A stretch of 64,000 bases of DNA from NCBI GenBank assembly GCA_002066995.1, contig MWTC01000049.1, forward strand, positions 32,534-96,533, read 5' to 3'. Numbering within the stretch: position 1 is the first letter of the stretch; each line of letters opens with the position of its first letter. Both the position numbers and the translations under genes were made by a program. The stretch comes from Sphingobacteriales bacterium UTBCD1. GTDB taxonomy: Bacteria > Bacteroidota > Bacteroidia > Chitinophagales > Chitinophagaceae. The notes under the pieces are model-generated. The model searched no databases. It saw nothing but the letters and a program-made list of their open reading frames with translations, and had not been told where the DNA came from. Below are positions 19,208 to 28,543 of the stretch, in pieces.

Positions 19208-19756
19208 ATGGAAATGTATTTCATTGCATTAGTAGCGCCGGAGCCAATTCATTCGCAGGTGTTAAAATGGAAATTGTGGATGCAGGAAAAATATCAATGC
19301 AGTACAGCGTTGAAGTCGCCGGCGCATATCACCCTGGTCCCCCCATTCTGGATGAATCCTGCCCTGGAAAATGACCTGTTGATATCCGTAAAGGACTTTT
19401 CTTCCCTGCAGGATCCGTTTGCAATACACCTTCATAACTTTTCAAACTTTAAACCGGGAGTGTTGTTTGTGACAGTTGAAAAAAATGAATTACTGGGCAA
19501 CCTGAGAAGTAAACTGGAATCATTCCTGATACAAAAAGAAAAATTTCCCATTCGTAAAGAAGAACGGCCCTTTCATCCACATCTCACCATAGCAACAAGG
19601 GATCTGCACAAAAAATCTTTTTATGAAGCCTGGGATCATTTTAAAGAAATGGAATATGCTGCAGAATGGCGTGCAGAAAATATTTCGGTATTGAAGCACA
19701 ACAAAAAAAACTGGGATGTATTGTTTACATCCCGATTCAATCCGGTAAGTGGTTAA
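19208..19756 (+). CDS. 2'-5' RNA ligase family / phosphoesterase protein
   Basis: A 182-residue protein of the 2H phosphoesterase superfamily. The two hallmark HxT motifs are present: AHITLVPPF near residue 40 and HPHLTIATR near residue 120. They form the paired catalytic histidines acting on 2'-5' or cyclic phosphodiester bonds in the cytoplasm. The ATG at 19208 (MEMYFIALVAP) is preferred to the upstream in-frame start at 19070 because family members begin close to this beta strand. The biological substrate is not known. Confidence 0.85.
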   Translation: MEMYFIALVAPEPIHSQVLKWKLWMQEKYQCSTALKSPAHITLVPPFWMNPALENDLLISVKDFSSLQDPFAIHLHNFSNFKPGVLFVTVEKNELLGNLRSKLESFLIQKEKFPIRKEERPFHPHLTIATRDLHKKSFYEAWDHFKEMEYAAEWRAENISVLKHNKKNWDVLFTSRFNPVSG

Positions 19757-19757
19757 T

Positions 19758-20159
19758 TCATCCGACTGAAATAAAATGGAAAGGAGACGGCTTCAGATCC
19801 AGGTCGCTGCTTTCTATCATTTCAACATACATATCCGGTATATCATCCTGTTTTACGATCACTTTCTCTTTTGTGATCCGGCGAAAGCCTGTTTTCTCAA
19901 AAATAAATTTATACGTACCGGGTTTAAGTTCATCAAATGAAAAATTACCCGCTTCATCCGTTACTGTTACTCTTTCCTTTTTGGCGGAGCTGTAAGCCGT
20001 TACATTTACATCTTTGAGAGGTTTCTTATTTTCGGAATTGATGACAACTCCTGAAAGGTCATCTTTCCTGTTTTGTTGCCGGCCCGGATCATTGGCATGG
20101 GCACCCGCCATGGCACACCCGGAGAAGCAAACCGTAAGCAGCAGAATCTTTTGTTTCAT
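19758..20159 (-). CDS. Secreted protein with carboxypeptidase-regulatory-like domain
   Basis: A 133-residue exported protein (start ATG 20159; ATG 20174 is also possible). A signal peptide (KILLLTVCFSGCAMAGAHA) precedes one beta-sandwich of the CarboxypepD_reg type: LSGVVINSENKKPLKDVNVT, then TDEAGNFSFDELKPGTYKF. These domains usually serve as surface or adhesion modules in Bacteroidota. It converges with the RNA ligase-like gene, whose stop lies 1 bp away. A Cys in the signal could instead make it a lipoprotein. Confidence 0.75.
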   Translation of the reverse strand: MKQKILLLTVCFSGCAMAGAHANDPGRQQNRKDDLSGVVINSENKKPLKDVNVTAYSSAKKERVTVTDEAGNFSFDELKPGTYKFIFEKTGFRRITKEKVIVKQDDIPDMYVEMIESSDLDLKPSPFHFISVG

Positions 20160-20222
20160 GTGACATTTTTTCATTGTCCTGAAAAGCTTATTGACACTTC
20201 AAAATCACTGCGGAAGATAAAA

Positions 20223-21176
20223 TTAAAGCATTTTAACCGGAACAGACAAACCTTCCTGAAACTCTTTCCACACATTTTTTACAATTTCTTCTGCCGGCTG
20301 TATCTGATCTACGATAGCGCTTACTTCGCCTATTTCCAGTTCACCCTCGTCCAGGTTGCCTTCAAAAATTCCCCTTTTGGCCCTTGCCCGTCCCAATATT
20401 TCCTTCAGCTCACCAACACCTGCCCCTCTCATTTCAGCTTCATGCACCTGCTGGTAAAATTTATTTTTTATCAACCTTACAGGAACAAGTTGTTTTAAAG
20501 TAAGAACAGTATCCCCTTCTTTTGCATTTACCACGGCATTTTTAAATTCTATATGCGATGAAGCTTCTTCACTGGCTACAAACCTGGTTCCCATTTGCAC
20601 CCCTTCTGCACCCATCACCATTGCTGCGAGCATTTGCCTGCCCGTTGCAATTCCCCCGGCGGCAATAACAGGAACCGGTACTGCCCGGACAACTGCAGGG
20701 ACCAGTACCATCGTGGTTGTTTCTTCTCTTCCGTTATGGCCGGCTGCCTCAAAACCTTCTGCAACTACTGCATCACAGCCTGCATCCACGGCTTTTATCG
20801 CAAACTTTGATGAACTGACTACATGCACTACTTTAATTCCATGTTCTTTTAAAATGCCGGTCCATATTTTTGGATTCCCGGCAGAAGTGAATACGATTTT
20901 TACTCCTTCTTCTATGATAATCTGTATATGCTTGTCTATATCCGGGTAAAGTAGCGGAACGTTTACACCAAAAGGCTTTGAAGTAGCAGACCTGCATTTT
21001 TTAATATGTTCTCTTAAAATTTCCGGATACATTGATCCGCTGCCCATCAGGCCCAATCCGCCAGCATTGCTGACCGCACTGGCCAGCCGCCATCCGCTTG
21101 TCCAGATCATGCCTGCCTGGATTATAGGATATTCAATATTGAACAGCCCGGTAACACGATTTTTAAACGGAGCCAT
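20223..21176 (-). CDS. Nitronate monooxygenase-like FMN protein
   Basis: A 317-residue TIM-barrel flavoprotein of the NPD/FabK-like family. Seen are the N-terminal IEYPIIQAGMIW, the glycine-rich AAGHNGREE loop carrying the family histidine, and the FMN phosphate-binding region PVIAAGGIATGRQM followed by GAEGVQMGTRF. The ATG at 21176 is preferred: the upstream extension to 21245 lacks conserved features, and a near-consensus -7 box (TATCTTTA on the minus strand, 21201-21208) lies between. It oxidises nitronates or reduces enoyl thioesters; which cannot be decided here. Confidence 0.85.
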   Translation of the reverse strand: MAPFKNRVTGLFNIEYPIIQAGMIWTSGWRLASAVSNAGGLGLMGSGSMYPEILREHIKKCRSATSKPFGVNVPLLYPDIDKHIQIIIEEGVKIVFTSAGNPKIWTGILKEHGIKVVHVVSSSKFAIKAVDAGCDAVVAEGFEAAGHNGREETTTMVLVPAVVRAVPVPVIAAGGIATGRQMLAAMVMGAEGVQMGTRFVASEEASSHIEFKNAVVNAKEGDTVLTLKQLVPVRLIKNKFYQQVHEAEMRGAGVGELKEILGRARAKRGIFEGNLDEGELEIGEVSAIVDQIQPAEEIVKNVWKEFQEGLSVPVKML

Positions 21177-21325
21177 GAGTTTACTATCAATTAATAAGAG
21201 TAAAGATAAGTGAGAAGAGCCAAGGGTCAAGCCCGCCTGGAACAACCTATTGCACGTACAATTTACCTGTTTAAACTTCCGGAATTTTAAAAGGGCTGTA
21301 AATGAAGCTTTGTGTTTCCTGCTAA

Positions 21326-22318
21326 TTACCCCAGGTCAATATTTGTATTATCCCCGATATTCAACGTCCTTGTTTCGCCATGCAGACCGGTATCGCTTCC
21401 AATGATGGAATGATCCAGTACGATATCAAAAAGATTAGAGAATGAGCCGATGATCGAATCTTTAATAATTGCTGATTCTATTGTGGTACTGTCGCCTATG
21501 GCAACATTAGGACCAATGATCGAGTTTTTGATATTACATCCCTCGCCGATACGGACGGGATGAATGATCACTGTATTCTCAAATTTTTTTTCATTTTCAA
21601 TGTGTGTACCGTATTTTTTTAATAAAGTGGCATTGGACTCCAGTAATGTTTCTTTCCTGCCGCAATCAAACCAGTTTTCCACTTTGAATGGTTTGAACTT
21701 TGCACCCATCTGCAACATACAATCCAATGCATCGGTGAGGTTATATTCGCCGTGGCTCTTCAATCCCTGCCCGATATTTTTTTCAAGGCACTGAAACATC
21801 AGTTTGCTTTCTTTTATCCTGTAAATACCCACTAATGCCATATTCGATTTCGGGATATGAGGCTTTTCAACCACATGCTGAACATAACCGTCATCTCCAA
21901 TTTCGGCAACTCCAAATTCCCTGGGGTCATCTACTTTCTTAACTCCCAGCATGGAATTTTCGCTTTTTAATACTTCATTGATGTCATATTCACAGATCGT
22001 GTCACCAAGTACCACAAACATCTCATCGTCGTTTACAATATTTTTTGTCAACCGTATGGCATGCCCAATACCCTGCCTGTCTGTCTGCCGTACAAAATGC
22101 GCTTTTATACCCGGGTACCTGGCTGTGACATAATCCTCGATCTTATCGCCCAGGTATCCTACAATAAAGATCAATTCATTGATTCCGGCACCAATAAGAG
22201 GATCTATTATAAAACTCAAAACGGTTTTACCGGCAAGTGGGATCAGTGCCTTTGGTTGTGTATATGTGTGCGGCCGCAGCTTGGTGCCTGCTCCCGCTAC
22301 TGGAATAACCGCCTTCAT
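21326..22318 (-). CDS. Sugar-phosphate nucleotidyltransferase
   Basis: A 330-residue enzyme that should join a sugar 1-phosphate to a nucleotide. The N-terminal catalytic signature GAGTKLRPHTYTQPKALIPL is complete, with the phosphate-binding loop and catalytic lysines; FVVLGDTICEYD holds the metal aspartate. From residue ~250 hexapeptide repeats (IGEGCNIKNSIIGPNVAIGD and similar) form a left-handed beta helix as in GlmU- and RfbA-related enzymes. The particular sugar and NTP are not evident. It diverges from glyA over a shared 258-bp spacer. Confidence 0.88.
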   Translation of the reverse strand: MKAVIPVAGAGTKLRPHTYTQPKALIPLAGKTVLSFIIDPLIGAGINELIFIVGYLGDKIEDYVTARYPGIKAHFVRQTDRQGIGHAIRLTKNIVNDDEMFVVLGDTICEYDINEVLKSENSMLGVKKVDDPREFGVAEIGDDGYVQHVVEKPHIPKSNMALVGIYRIKESKLMFQCLEKNIGQGLKSHGEYNLTDALDCMLQMGAKFKPFKVENWFDCGRKETLLESNATLLKKYGTHIENEKKFENTVIIHPVRIGEGCNIKNSIIGPNVAIGDSTTIESAIIKDSIIGSFSNLFDIVLDHSIIGSDTGLHGETRTLNIGDNTNIDLG

Positions 22319-22401
22319 GCTGTTTAAAAAACCAACGAATGTAACGAATTTAAAATAAACAAAAACTTAGGTACAGAATGCAAAAGCAGCAAAGCCTCTC
22401 G

Positions 22402-22409
22402 TAATTTTG
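22402..22409 (+). promoter_or_regulatory. -7 promoter element upstream of glyA (TAATTTTG)
   Basis: Exact TAnnTTTG match. It would give a ~160-nt 5' leader before the glyA ATG at 22577. I did not recognise a riboswitch in the leader. Confidence 0.45.
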
Positions 22410-22576
22410 CAAAGGAAGATGTGAAGCCCGATTGCAGTTCAATGAAAGTGCCCGTGGCCGGTATCCGGTTTCTTATCGCCGGCGTTAACAGAACTACTGC
22501 TGCGGTGTTCCTTTCCGTATTGATAACTTCATTCAGCAATAATAAAATCTCCGTAAGAGGCGGATCTAACAATAAT

Positions 22577-23857
22577 ATGCAAAAAGATACCCAGGTTTTC
22601 GATTTGATCCACCAGGAACTGGAACGCCAGCGCAACGGTATTGAACTCATAGCATCCGAAAACTTCGCTTCTCTCCAGGTGATCCAGGCAATGGGCAATG
22701 TAATGACCAACAAATACGCCGAAGGTTATCCGGGCAGGCGTTATTACGGAGGCTGCGAGATCGTAGATCAGACCGAGCAGTTAGCTATTGATCGTATTAA
22801 AAAAGTTTTTGATTGCGAATATGCAAATGTGCAGCCACACAGCGGCGCACAGGCAAATGCTTCAGTATATCTCTGTGCATTAAAAGCTGGTGATAAAATT
22901 TTAGGCCTTGACCTGAGCATGGGCGGACACCTCACTCATGGTTCGCCGGTAAATTTCAGCGGCAAGTTATATCAGCCTTCATTTTACGGAGTAAAAAAAG
23001 AAACCGGTACAATAGATTATGACCACATGGAAGCGGTAGCTCACAAAGAGAAACCGAAATTGATTGTTTGCGGAGCTTCTGCATACAGCCGTGACTGGGA
23101 TTATAAGCGGATAAGAGCCATTGCAGATTCTGCAGGTGCCTTTGTAATGGCAGACATTGCACACCCGGCAGGGCTCATTGCGAAAAAGCTCTTAAATGAT
23201 CCTTTTGAATACTGCCATTTCGTTACTTCCACCACACATAAAACACTGCGTGGGCCAAGAGGCGGGATCATCCTGATGCGGCATGATTTTGAAAACCCTT
23301 TCGGTATCAAAGATCCGAAAGGAAATATCCGTATGATGAGTCACCTGATGGATATGGCTGTTTTTCCGGGTACACAGGGTGGACCGTTGGAGCATATCAT
23401 AGCAGCTAAAGCAGTTGCTTTCGGCGAGTTGCTCACCGAAGACTATTCTGCTTATGCAAAACAAATAAAATCAAATGCCCGGGCGATGGCCGATGCATTC
23501 GTTCACCGGGGATATGATATCATCAGCGGCGGTACCGATTCTCACCTGATGCTGATAGACCTCAGAAATAAAAATCTTACCGGGAAAAAAGCGCAGGAGA
23601 CATTGGACAAAGCGCATATCACACTTAATAAAAATGCCGTACCATTTGATGATAAATCACCTTTTGTAACCTCAGGCATCCGTGTAGGTGTGCCCGCCGT
23701 TACCACCAGGGGCATGAAAGAACAACACATGGGAACAGTCGTCGGCTTAATAGATAAAGTTTTATCCCATATAAATGACGAAAAAATAATTGCCGCTGTA
23801 AGCGGAGATGTAAAAGAATTGATGAAACAGTTTCCTTTATACCCGGAGTTGGGGTAA
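22577..23857 (+). CDS. glyA: Serine hydroxymethyltransferase
   Basis: A 426-residue PLP enzyme interconverting serine and glycine with tetrahydrofolate, the main one-carbon source. Motifs: [10 protein letters not shown] near residue 25, [15 protein letters not shown] near residue 45, [14 protein letters not shown], and the PLP lysine in [14 protein letters not shown] near residue 222. The frame is open upstream to 22421, but only the ATG at 22577 ([18 protein letters not shown]) gives the normal length and N terminus. A DUF4293 gene follows 36 bp downstream. Confidence 0.97.
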   Translation: MQKDTQVFDLIHQELERQRNGIELIASENFASLQVIQAMGNVMTNKYAEGYPGRRYYGGCEIVDQTEQLAIDRIKKVFDCEYANVQPHSGAQANASVYLCALKAGDKILGLDLSMGGHLTHGSPVNFSGKLYQPSFYGVKKETGTIDYDHMEAVAHKEKPKLIVCGASAYSRDWDYKRIRAIADSAGAFVMADIAHPAGLIAKKLLNDPFEYCHFVTSTTHKTLRGPRGGIILMRHDFENPFGIKDPKGNIRMMSHLMDMAVFPGTQGGPLEHIIAAKAVAFGELLTEDYSAYAKQIKSNARAMADAFVHRGYDIISGGTDSHLMLIDLRNKNLTGKKAQETLDKAHITLNKNAVPFDDKSPFVTSGIRVGVPAVTTRGMKEQHMGTVVGLIDKVLSHINDEKIIAAVSGDVKELMKQFPLYPELG

Positions 23858-23893
23858 GGTAAATTCAAAAGTCAACAATCAAAAACTTTAGTT

Positions 23894-24307
23894 ATGATCC
23901 AACGCAAGCAGAGCCTTTGGTTGCTTCTTTCAACTGTTTGTGCATTTTTATCGTACATCCTTCCGTTCTTTTCCGGTACAAAGCAGGGAGCTAACGGGAT
24001 CGAAAAAGCCTTAGTTGATGCAACCAGTACAATTCCTGTTATGATCCTAACGGGCCTCTCCTTGCTTCTTTCCCTGGTCACCATTTTTCTTTTTAAGGAC
24101 AGGAAACTTCAGTTTCGGTTGTGTATCGGGGGAGTTTTATTATCCATATTGATCATTGCCCTTTACTTTTTAGAAATTAGAAAGCTCTCAGGATCCATTT
24201 CCTTATCTGCCATATTTGTTTTTGCCGTTCTCATCGGGTATATCATGGCTGCAGCGGGTGTTCATAAAGATGAAAAACTGGTGAAGACATTGGACAGGCT
24301 GAGATAA
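23894..24307 (+). CDS. DUF4293 family membrane protein
   Basis: A 137-residue inner-membrane protein beginning MIQRKQSLWLLLSTVCAFLS, the characteristic start of the Bacteroidota DUF4293 family. Four hydrophobic helices are seen (about residues 8-25, 48-68, 75-95 and 102-122). Function is unknown. It probably shares the glyA transcript and converges with uvrA. Confidence 0.82.
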   Translation: MIQRKQSLWLLLSTVCAFLSYILPFFSGTKQGANGIEKALVDATSTIPVMILTGLSLLLSLVTIFLFKDRKLQFRLCIGGVLLSILIIALYFLEIRKLSGSISLSAIFVFAVLIGYIMAAAGVHKDEKLVKTLDRLR

Positions 24308-24376
24308 ATCATACAGCCTTCATTAATTCTATTCGCCCAAGAAAATCTTCCGGCTAAGTGAGAGAAAGATCATTTC

Positions 24377-27187
24377 TCAGATAAATTTTCCTGTCTGGCT
24401 TGCTTTTATTTTTTTGATCCCGCCAGGCTTACCGGTATAAACAATATTACCTCCTTCATCGCCGGCACCAGGTCCCAAGTCAATGAGCCAGTCTGCACTG
24501 CGGATCACTTCCATGTTATGTTCGATGACAATGATTGAATGACCCTGCCCGATCAGGAAATTAAACGAAGTCAGTAATTTTTTGATATCATGAAAATGAA
24601 GCCCGGTAGTAGGCTCATCAAAAATGAAGAGTACCTTATCAGAATTTCTTCCCTTACCAAGAAAGGAGGCAAGCTTTACCCGTTGTGCTTCCCCCCCGGA
24701 TAACGTATCGGATGATTGCCCCAGTTTGATATAACCCAATCCGACATCACTCAGGGGCTGCAATGCTTTCACCAGGTGTTTTTCTTCATGGAAAAACTCT
24801 ATAGCCTGATCCACGCTCAATTCCAGAACATCGTGAATGCTTTTTCCTTTATACTGCACTTCCAGCACTTCTTCTTTGAAGCGCTTACCGCCGCACACTT
24901 CACAGGTAAGATGTACATCGGCAAGAAACTGCATCTCCACCACCTGCTCTCCTTCTCCTTTGCAGGTATCACATCGCCCTCCATCCACATTAAATGAAAA
25001 ATGTTTGGGTTGAAATCCTCTTATCGTACTCAAAGGCTGGCTTGCAAAAATATCCCTGATCTCATCATACGCTTTTATATACGTGACCGGATTACTCCTC
25101 GATGATCTGCCGATAGGATTCTGATCCACCATTTCAATCGCAGTAATATGATCAATGTCTCCCGAAATGGTTTTATGCATTCCCAGCTTATCCACGAACT
25201 CTCCTTTGATTTTTTGCAGCGTCGGGTAAAGAATTTGTTTTACCAGTGTCGTTTTGCCGCTGCCGCTTACACCCGAGACCACACATAAAACATTCAATGG
25301 AAATTCTACGTCAATATTTTTCAAATTATTCTGTCTTGCGCCCAGTACCTTAATTGCTGCATTCCATTTGCGGGGAGATTCCGGATAATCTATTTTTAAT
25401 TCGCCGCTTAAATATTTCCCGGTCAGGCTCTCCGGGTTTGAAACAATATCATCATAATTGCCTTCTGCCACCACTTCTCCGCCGAGATGAGATGCCAGCG
25501 GGCCCATATCAATGATATGATCGGCTTCCCGCATTATCATTTCATCATGTTCCACCACCACTACCGTATTTCCGAGATCACGCAGTTCTTTTAAAACCCT
25601 GATAAGATTTTTCGTATCCCTTGAATGAAGCCCGATGGATGGTTCATCCAGTATATAAAGAGAATTGGTGAGATTGCTTCCCAGGCTCCTGGTCAGTTGT
25701 ATCCTTTGACTTTCACCACCACTCAATGAGTTTGCAAGACGACTCAAAGTGAGATAACCAAGCCCCACATTCAACAATGTATTTAAACGGTTGTGTATCT
25801 CAATAAGTACTCTCACAGATACCTGCCTTTCATAAGCAGTAAGGCCTTTTCCCAGTTCATCGAACCACAGCGCCAGGTCTTTTACAGTCATTTCACTTAA
25901 TTCCCCGATGTGTTTGCCATTGATCTTTACATAAAGCGCTTCTTTGCGGAGACGATATCCTTTGCAGTCGGGGCATAGTGTCCTGCCACGGTAACGGCTC
26001 AGCAGCACACGGAACTGCACTTTATACAAATGCTTCTCCACATCTTCAAAAAATTCATTGATGCCATAAACATTATCATCGCCTTCCCAAAGTACCTTAT
26101 ACTGCTTGTCAGAAAGATCGGCAACAGGTTTATGAACAGGAAAACCGGAATGCTTTGCTCCTTTGATGAATTGCTGCCTCCACCAATCCAGTTTTTCTCC
26201 TTTCCAGGGAGCCACTGCGCCATCATACACACTCAGCCGGCGATCAGGAATCACTAAATCATTATCAATACCCAACACCTGTGAAAATCCTTCGCAGGTG
26301 GGGCAGGCGCCATAAGGATTATTAAAAGAAAATAAATTGGGCACCGGTTCTTCAAAACGCATCCCATCCAGTTCAAACCGGTTATTGAAATGATGTCTTT
26401 TACTTCCATTCACTTCAATATAAACATCTCCTTCTCCTTCATAAAATGCAGTGCCGATGGAATCGGCAAGCCGGTGTTTATCTTCCTCATCAAACTTTTT
26501 GACGACAATCCTGTCCACCAGTACGGAGCAATCTTTGTCCACAACAGAATATTGATCTTTAGCCTGGATGTCCTCAATACGCAGCGTTTCTCCTTTTTTA
26601 TATAACCTGCTGAAACCTTTTTGTAACAGGATGTTCAACTCTTCTTTTACATCACGGTTTTTATTTTTTTTAAAAGCGATCAGAATAAAAACCTTATCAC
26701 CTTCATCCAGCCCCGTGATCATATTCAAAACATCAGCAATGTCATCTTTCTTCACTTCTCTTCCTGAGACAGGTGAAAATGTTTTCCCGATTCGTGCAAA
26801 TAACAAACGCAGGTAATCATAGATCTCTGTCATGCTGCCCACCGTGCTGCGGGGTGTCCTCGTGATCACCTTTTGCTCAATGGCAATAGCGGGGCATAAA
26901 CCTTTTATATAATCCACATCCGGTTTGTTCATCCGGGTCAGGAACTGGCGGGCATAAGCGCTCAGGCTTTCTGCATAGCGCCGCTGGCCTTCTGCATATA
27001 AAGTGTCTATAGTCAGGGAAGATTTTCCCGATCCGGAAACACCGGTTACCACAATAAATTTATTCCGGGGTATTGGCACACTGATGTTCTTCAGGTTGTG
27101 CACTCTTGCCCCTTTTATGTATATATTTCTTGTGGAATTTACGGTCGTAGTTTTATCGGAGTTTTTCTCTTTTATTAAATTTTCCAT
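24377..27187 (-). CDS. uvrA: Excinuclease ABC subunit A
   Basis: A 936-residue DNA-damage recognition ATPase of nucleotide excision repair. It has two ABC modules: Walker [10 protein letters not shown] near residue 51 and GVSGSGKTT near residue 641, signatures LSGGESQR and LSGGEAQR, and Walker [10 protein letters not shown] and FDEPTTGLH. Zinc-coordinating [24 protein letters not shown] and CEVCGGKR pairs are all present. A ~20-residue polar N-terminal extension precedes [14 protein letters not shown] -7 element lies just upstream. No LexA-type box was identified. Confidence 0.97.
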   Translation of the reverse strand: MENLIKEKNSDKTTTVNSTRNIYIKGARVHNLKNISVPIPRNKFIVVTGVSGSGKSSLTIDTLYAEGQRRYAESLSAYARQFLTRMNKPDVDYIKGLCPAIAIEQKVITRTPRSTVGSMTEIYDYLRLLFARIGKTFSPVSGREVKKDDIADVLNMITGLDEGDKVFILIAFKKNKNRDVKEELNILLQKGFSRLYKKGETLRIEDIQAKDQYSVVDKDCSVLVDRIVVKKFDEEDKHRLADSIGTAFYEGEGDVYIEVNGSKRHHFNNRFELDGMRFEEPVPNLFSFNNPYGACPTCEGFSQVLGIDNDLVIPDRRLSVYDGAVAPWKGEKLDWWRQQFIKGAKHSGFPVHKPVADLSDKQYKVLWEGDDNVYGINEFFEDVEKHLYKVQFRVLLSRYRGRTLCPDCKGYRLRKEALYVKINGKHIGELSEMTVKDLALWFDELGKGLTAYERQVSVRVLIEIHNRLNTLLNVGLGYLTLSRLANSLSGGESQRIQLTRSLGSNLTNSLYILDEPSIGLHSRDTKNLIRVLKELRDLGNTVVVVEHDEMIMREADHIIDMGPLASHLGGEVVAEGNYDDIVSNPESLTGKYLSGELKIDYPESPRKWNAAIKVLGARQNNLKNIDVEFPLNVLCVVSGVSGSGKTTLVKQILYPTLQKIKGEFVDKLGMHKTISGDIDHITAIEMVDQNPIGRSSRSNPVTYIKAYDEIRDIFASQPLSTIRGFQPKHFSFNVDGGRCDTCKGEGEQVVEMQFLADVHLTCEVCGGKRFKEEVLEVQYKGKSIHDVLELSVDQAIEFFHEEKHLVKALQPLSDVGLGYIKLGQSSDTLSGGEAQRVKLASFLGKGRNSDKVLFIFDEPTTGLHFHDIKKLLTSFNFLIGQGHSIIVIEHNMEVIRSADWLIDLGPGAGDEGGNIVYTGKPGGIKKIKASQTGKFI

Positions 27188-27198
27188 CGTATGTATTG

Positions 27199-27206
27199 CA
27201 AATGTA
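27199..27206 (-). promoter_or_regulatory. uvrA -7 promoter element (TACATTTG on minus strand)
   Basis: Exact TAnnTTTG match on the minus strand, ending 11 bp before the uvrA ATG at 27187; a very short leader is implied. Confidence 0.5.
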
Positions 27207-27288
27207 AACCCTTAATCCTTTTGAACTTCGGCTTATGATTAACAGTTTTTTTGGAGAAATGGTTTAAATTTGTGGCATACAAATATTT

Positions 27289-27308
27289 GGTCATGTCATA
27301 AAATGACC
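27289..27308. promoter_or_regulatory. Inverted repeat in the uvrA / sigma-factor spacer
   Basis: GGTCAT (27289-27294) and ATGACC (27303-27308) form a 6-bp inverted repeat with an 8-bp centre in the divergent spacer. It could be a protein-binding site for either gene; there is no T run on the plus strand strong enough to call a terminator. Confidence 0.3.
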
Positions 27309-27462
27309 TATTTTTAAAGTCCAATATCAAAAAATATGAATAACCAAAATCTTAACTCGCCTATCGCATAAACTTCTACACGTTCATTTTTACCGGATTT
27401 ATTTTTTTAACCAATATCTATTGAATCGCCCTGAGCGAATTAAACCAAACCTGTAGGAGTTT

Positions 27463-28044
27463 ATGAAAGCAATCAACAAAAAAACCGACCATGAACTGAT
27501 CCATCTTTTTACAGATGGGAACCTGGAAGCATTGGAAGCCCTGGTGCTCCGCCACAAAGACAAGCTGTACACATCCATTCTATTTCTTGTAAAAGACAAA
27601 TACCTGGCAGAGGATATATTCCAGGATGTCTTTATCCGCATCATTGATACCATGCGCAGCGGACGCTACACTGAGGAAGGAAAATTCCTTCCCTGGGCCA
27701 TGCGTATAGCACACAATCTTTGTGTAGATCATTTCCGTAAAGTTAAAAGGACGCCCACGATCCGTAACGGCGAAGACAAAGACATCTTTGAAGTGCTGAA
27801 TTTTCTGGAAGACAGCGCTGAAACAAGAATGATGCGCCGCCAAAGCCATGACCGTGTTCGTGAAATGCTGGAAAGGCTGCCTGAAGACCAGCGTGAAGTG
27901 ATCATTTTGCGCCATTACGCCGACATGAGTTTTAAAGAAATTGCAGCAGCCACTAATTGCAGCATCAACACAGCGCTGGGACGTATGCGTTATGGCCTCA
28001 TCAACCTGAGAAAGCTGATGATGCAAAAACAAATTGCCCTCTAA
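27463..28044 (+). CDS. ECF-type RNA polymerase sigma factor
   Basis: A 193-residue sigma-70 family protein. Region 2 is seen as LEALVLRHKDKLYTSILFLV with YLAEDIFQDVFIRII and the DNA-facing KFLPWAMRIAHNLCVDHFRK. Region 4 is LPEDQREVIILRHYADMSFK followed by EIAAATNCSINTALGRMRYG. No anti-sigma gene is adjacent, unlike the sigma/FecR pair at 44-45 kb, so control is probably different. A strong hairpin terminator follows. Confidence 0.93.
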   Translation: MKAINKKTDHELIHLFTDGNLEALEALVLRHKDKLYTSILFLVKDKYLAEDIFQDVFIRIIDTMRSGRYTEEGKFLPWAMRIAHNLCVDHFRKVKRTPTIRNGEDKDIFEVLNFLEDSAETRMMRRQSHDRVREMLERLPEDQREVIILRHYADMSFKEIAAATNCSINTALGRMRYGLINLRKLMMQKQIAL

Positions 28045-28082
28045 CTACTTCTCCTTTATGGGAGCCGTTAGAGTCCGTTCTT

Positions 28083-28176
28083 GTCATTCTGTATCTCCAA
28101 CTCCGCAGGGAAAGTTCTTAATTCGAAAAAGAAATTTCCCGGATTGTTTGCCAGGTGTAGGCTGCTACAGAATGAC
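28083..28176. repeat. Inverted repeat GTCATTCTGTA ... TACAGAATGAC
   Basis: An 11-bp perfect inverted repeat (28083-28093 and 28166-28176) brackets 72 bp in the gene-free stretch after the sigma gene. Similar dispersed GTCATTCTG palindromes are frequent in Bacteroidota intergenic DNA; function unknown. Confidence 0.55.
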
Positions 28177-28185
28177 ACCTAATTG

Positions 28186-28224
28186 AAAGAGGCTGCCTTA
28201 CAATTTAAGATAGCCTCTTTTTTA
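28186..28224 (+). terminator. Rho-independent terminator after ECF sigma gene
   Basis: Stem AAAGAGGCT / AGCCTCTTT (28186-28194 and 28212-28220) with a 17-nt loop and a following T-rich tail TTTATTT. Confidence 0.75.
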
Positions 28225-28248
28225 TTTGTATTCCCCTACGAATAGGTT

Positions 28249-28514
28249 ATCGCTTATGCGATCGTAGAAGTGATTTTTTTTCTTCTGATAAAGCCCTCTT
28301 CACTTATGCCGCGTTGGTCATCGCGAGGAGCGCAGCGACGAAGCGATCTGCCTTAAGTGCAGTTTGCTTCGGCAATTTTTGTATCTTGGGTCATCGCGAG
28401 GAACGAAGCGATCTTCTTTCTTTTATCGCCTCGCAAAGACCTGCAGTCCTTTTTGGCGCCCGGATCATCGCTTATGCGATCGTAGAAGTGAATTTTTTTC
28501 TTCTGATAAAGCCC
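28249..28514. repeat. Direct repeat pair plus REP-like palindromes (gene-free 28.05-28.54 kb)
   Basis: A ~48-bp near-identical direct repeat occurs at 28249-28296 and 28467-28514; each starts with the palindrome ATCGCTTATGCGAT. Between them lie two related REP-like units at 28318-28349 and 28391-28414 sharing TCATCGCGAGGA and GAAGCGATCT, each able to fold through ATCGC/GCGAT. No credible gene lies between 28045 and 28543. Confidence 0.7.
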
Positions 28515-28543
28515 CTTTATTATTTCCTTATTCTATTCCAAGG

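Noticed and set aside
20073..20498. 141-residue plus-strand frame
   Set aside because: Antisense to the secreted regulatory-domain gene and the nitronate monooxygenase gene.
22421..22576. In-frame upstream extension of glyA
   Set aside because: Adds 52 residues with no homology to the enzyme's N terminus; a later ATG gives the normal length.
22410..22576. Possible folate or glycine riboswitch in the glyA leader
   Set aside because: I could not recognise a conserved core of either class; leader length alone is not evidence.
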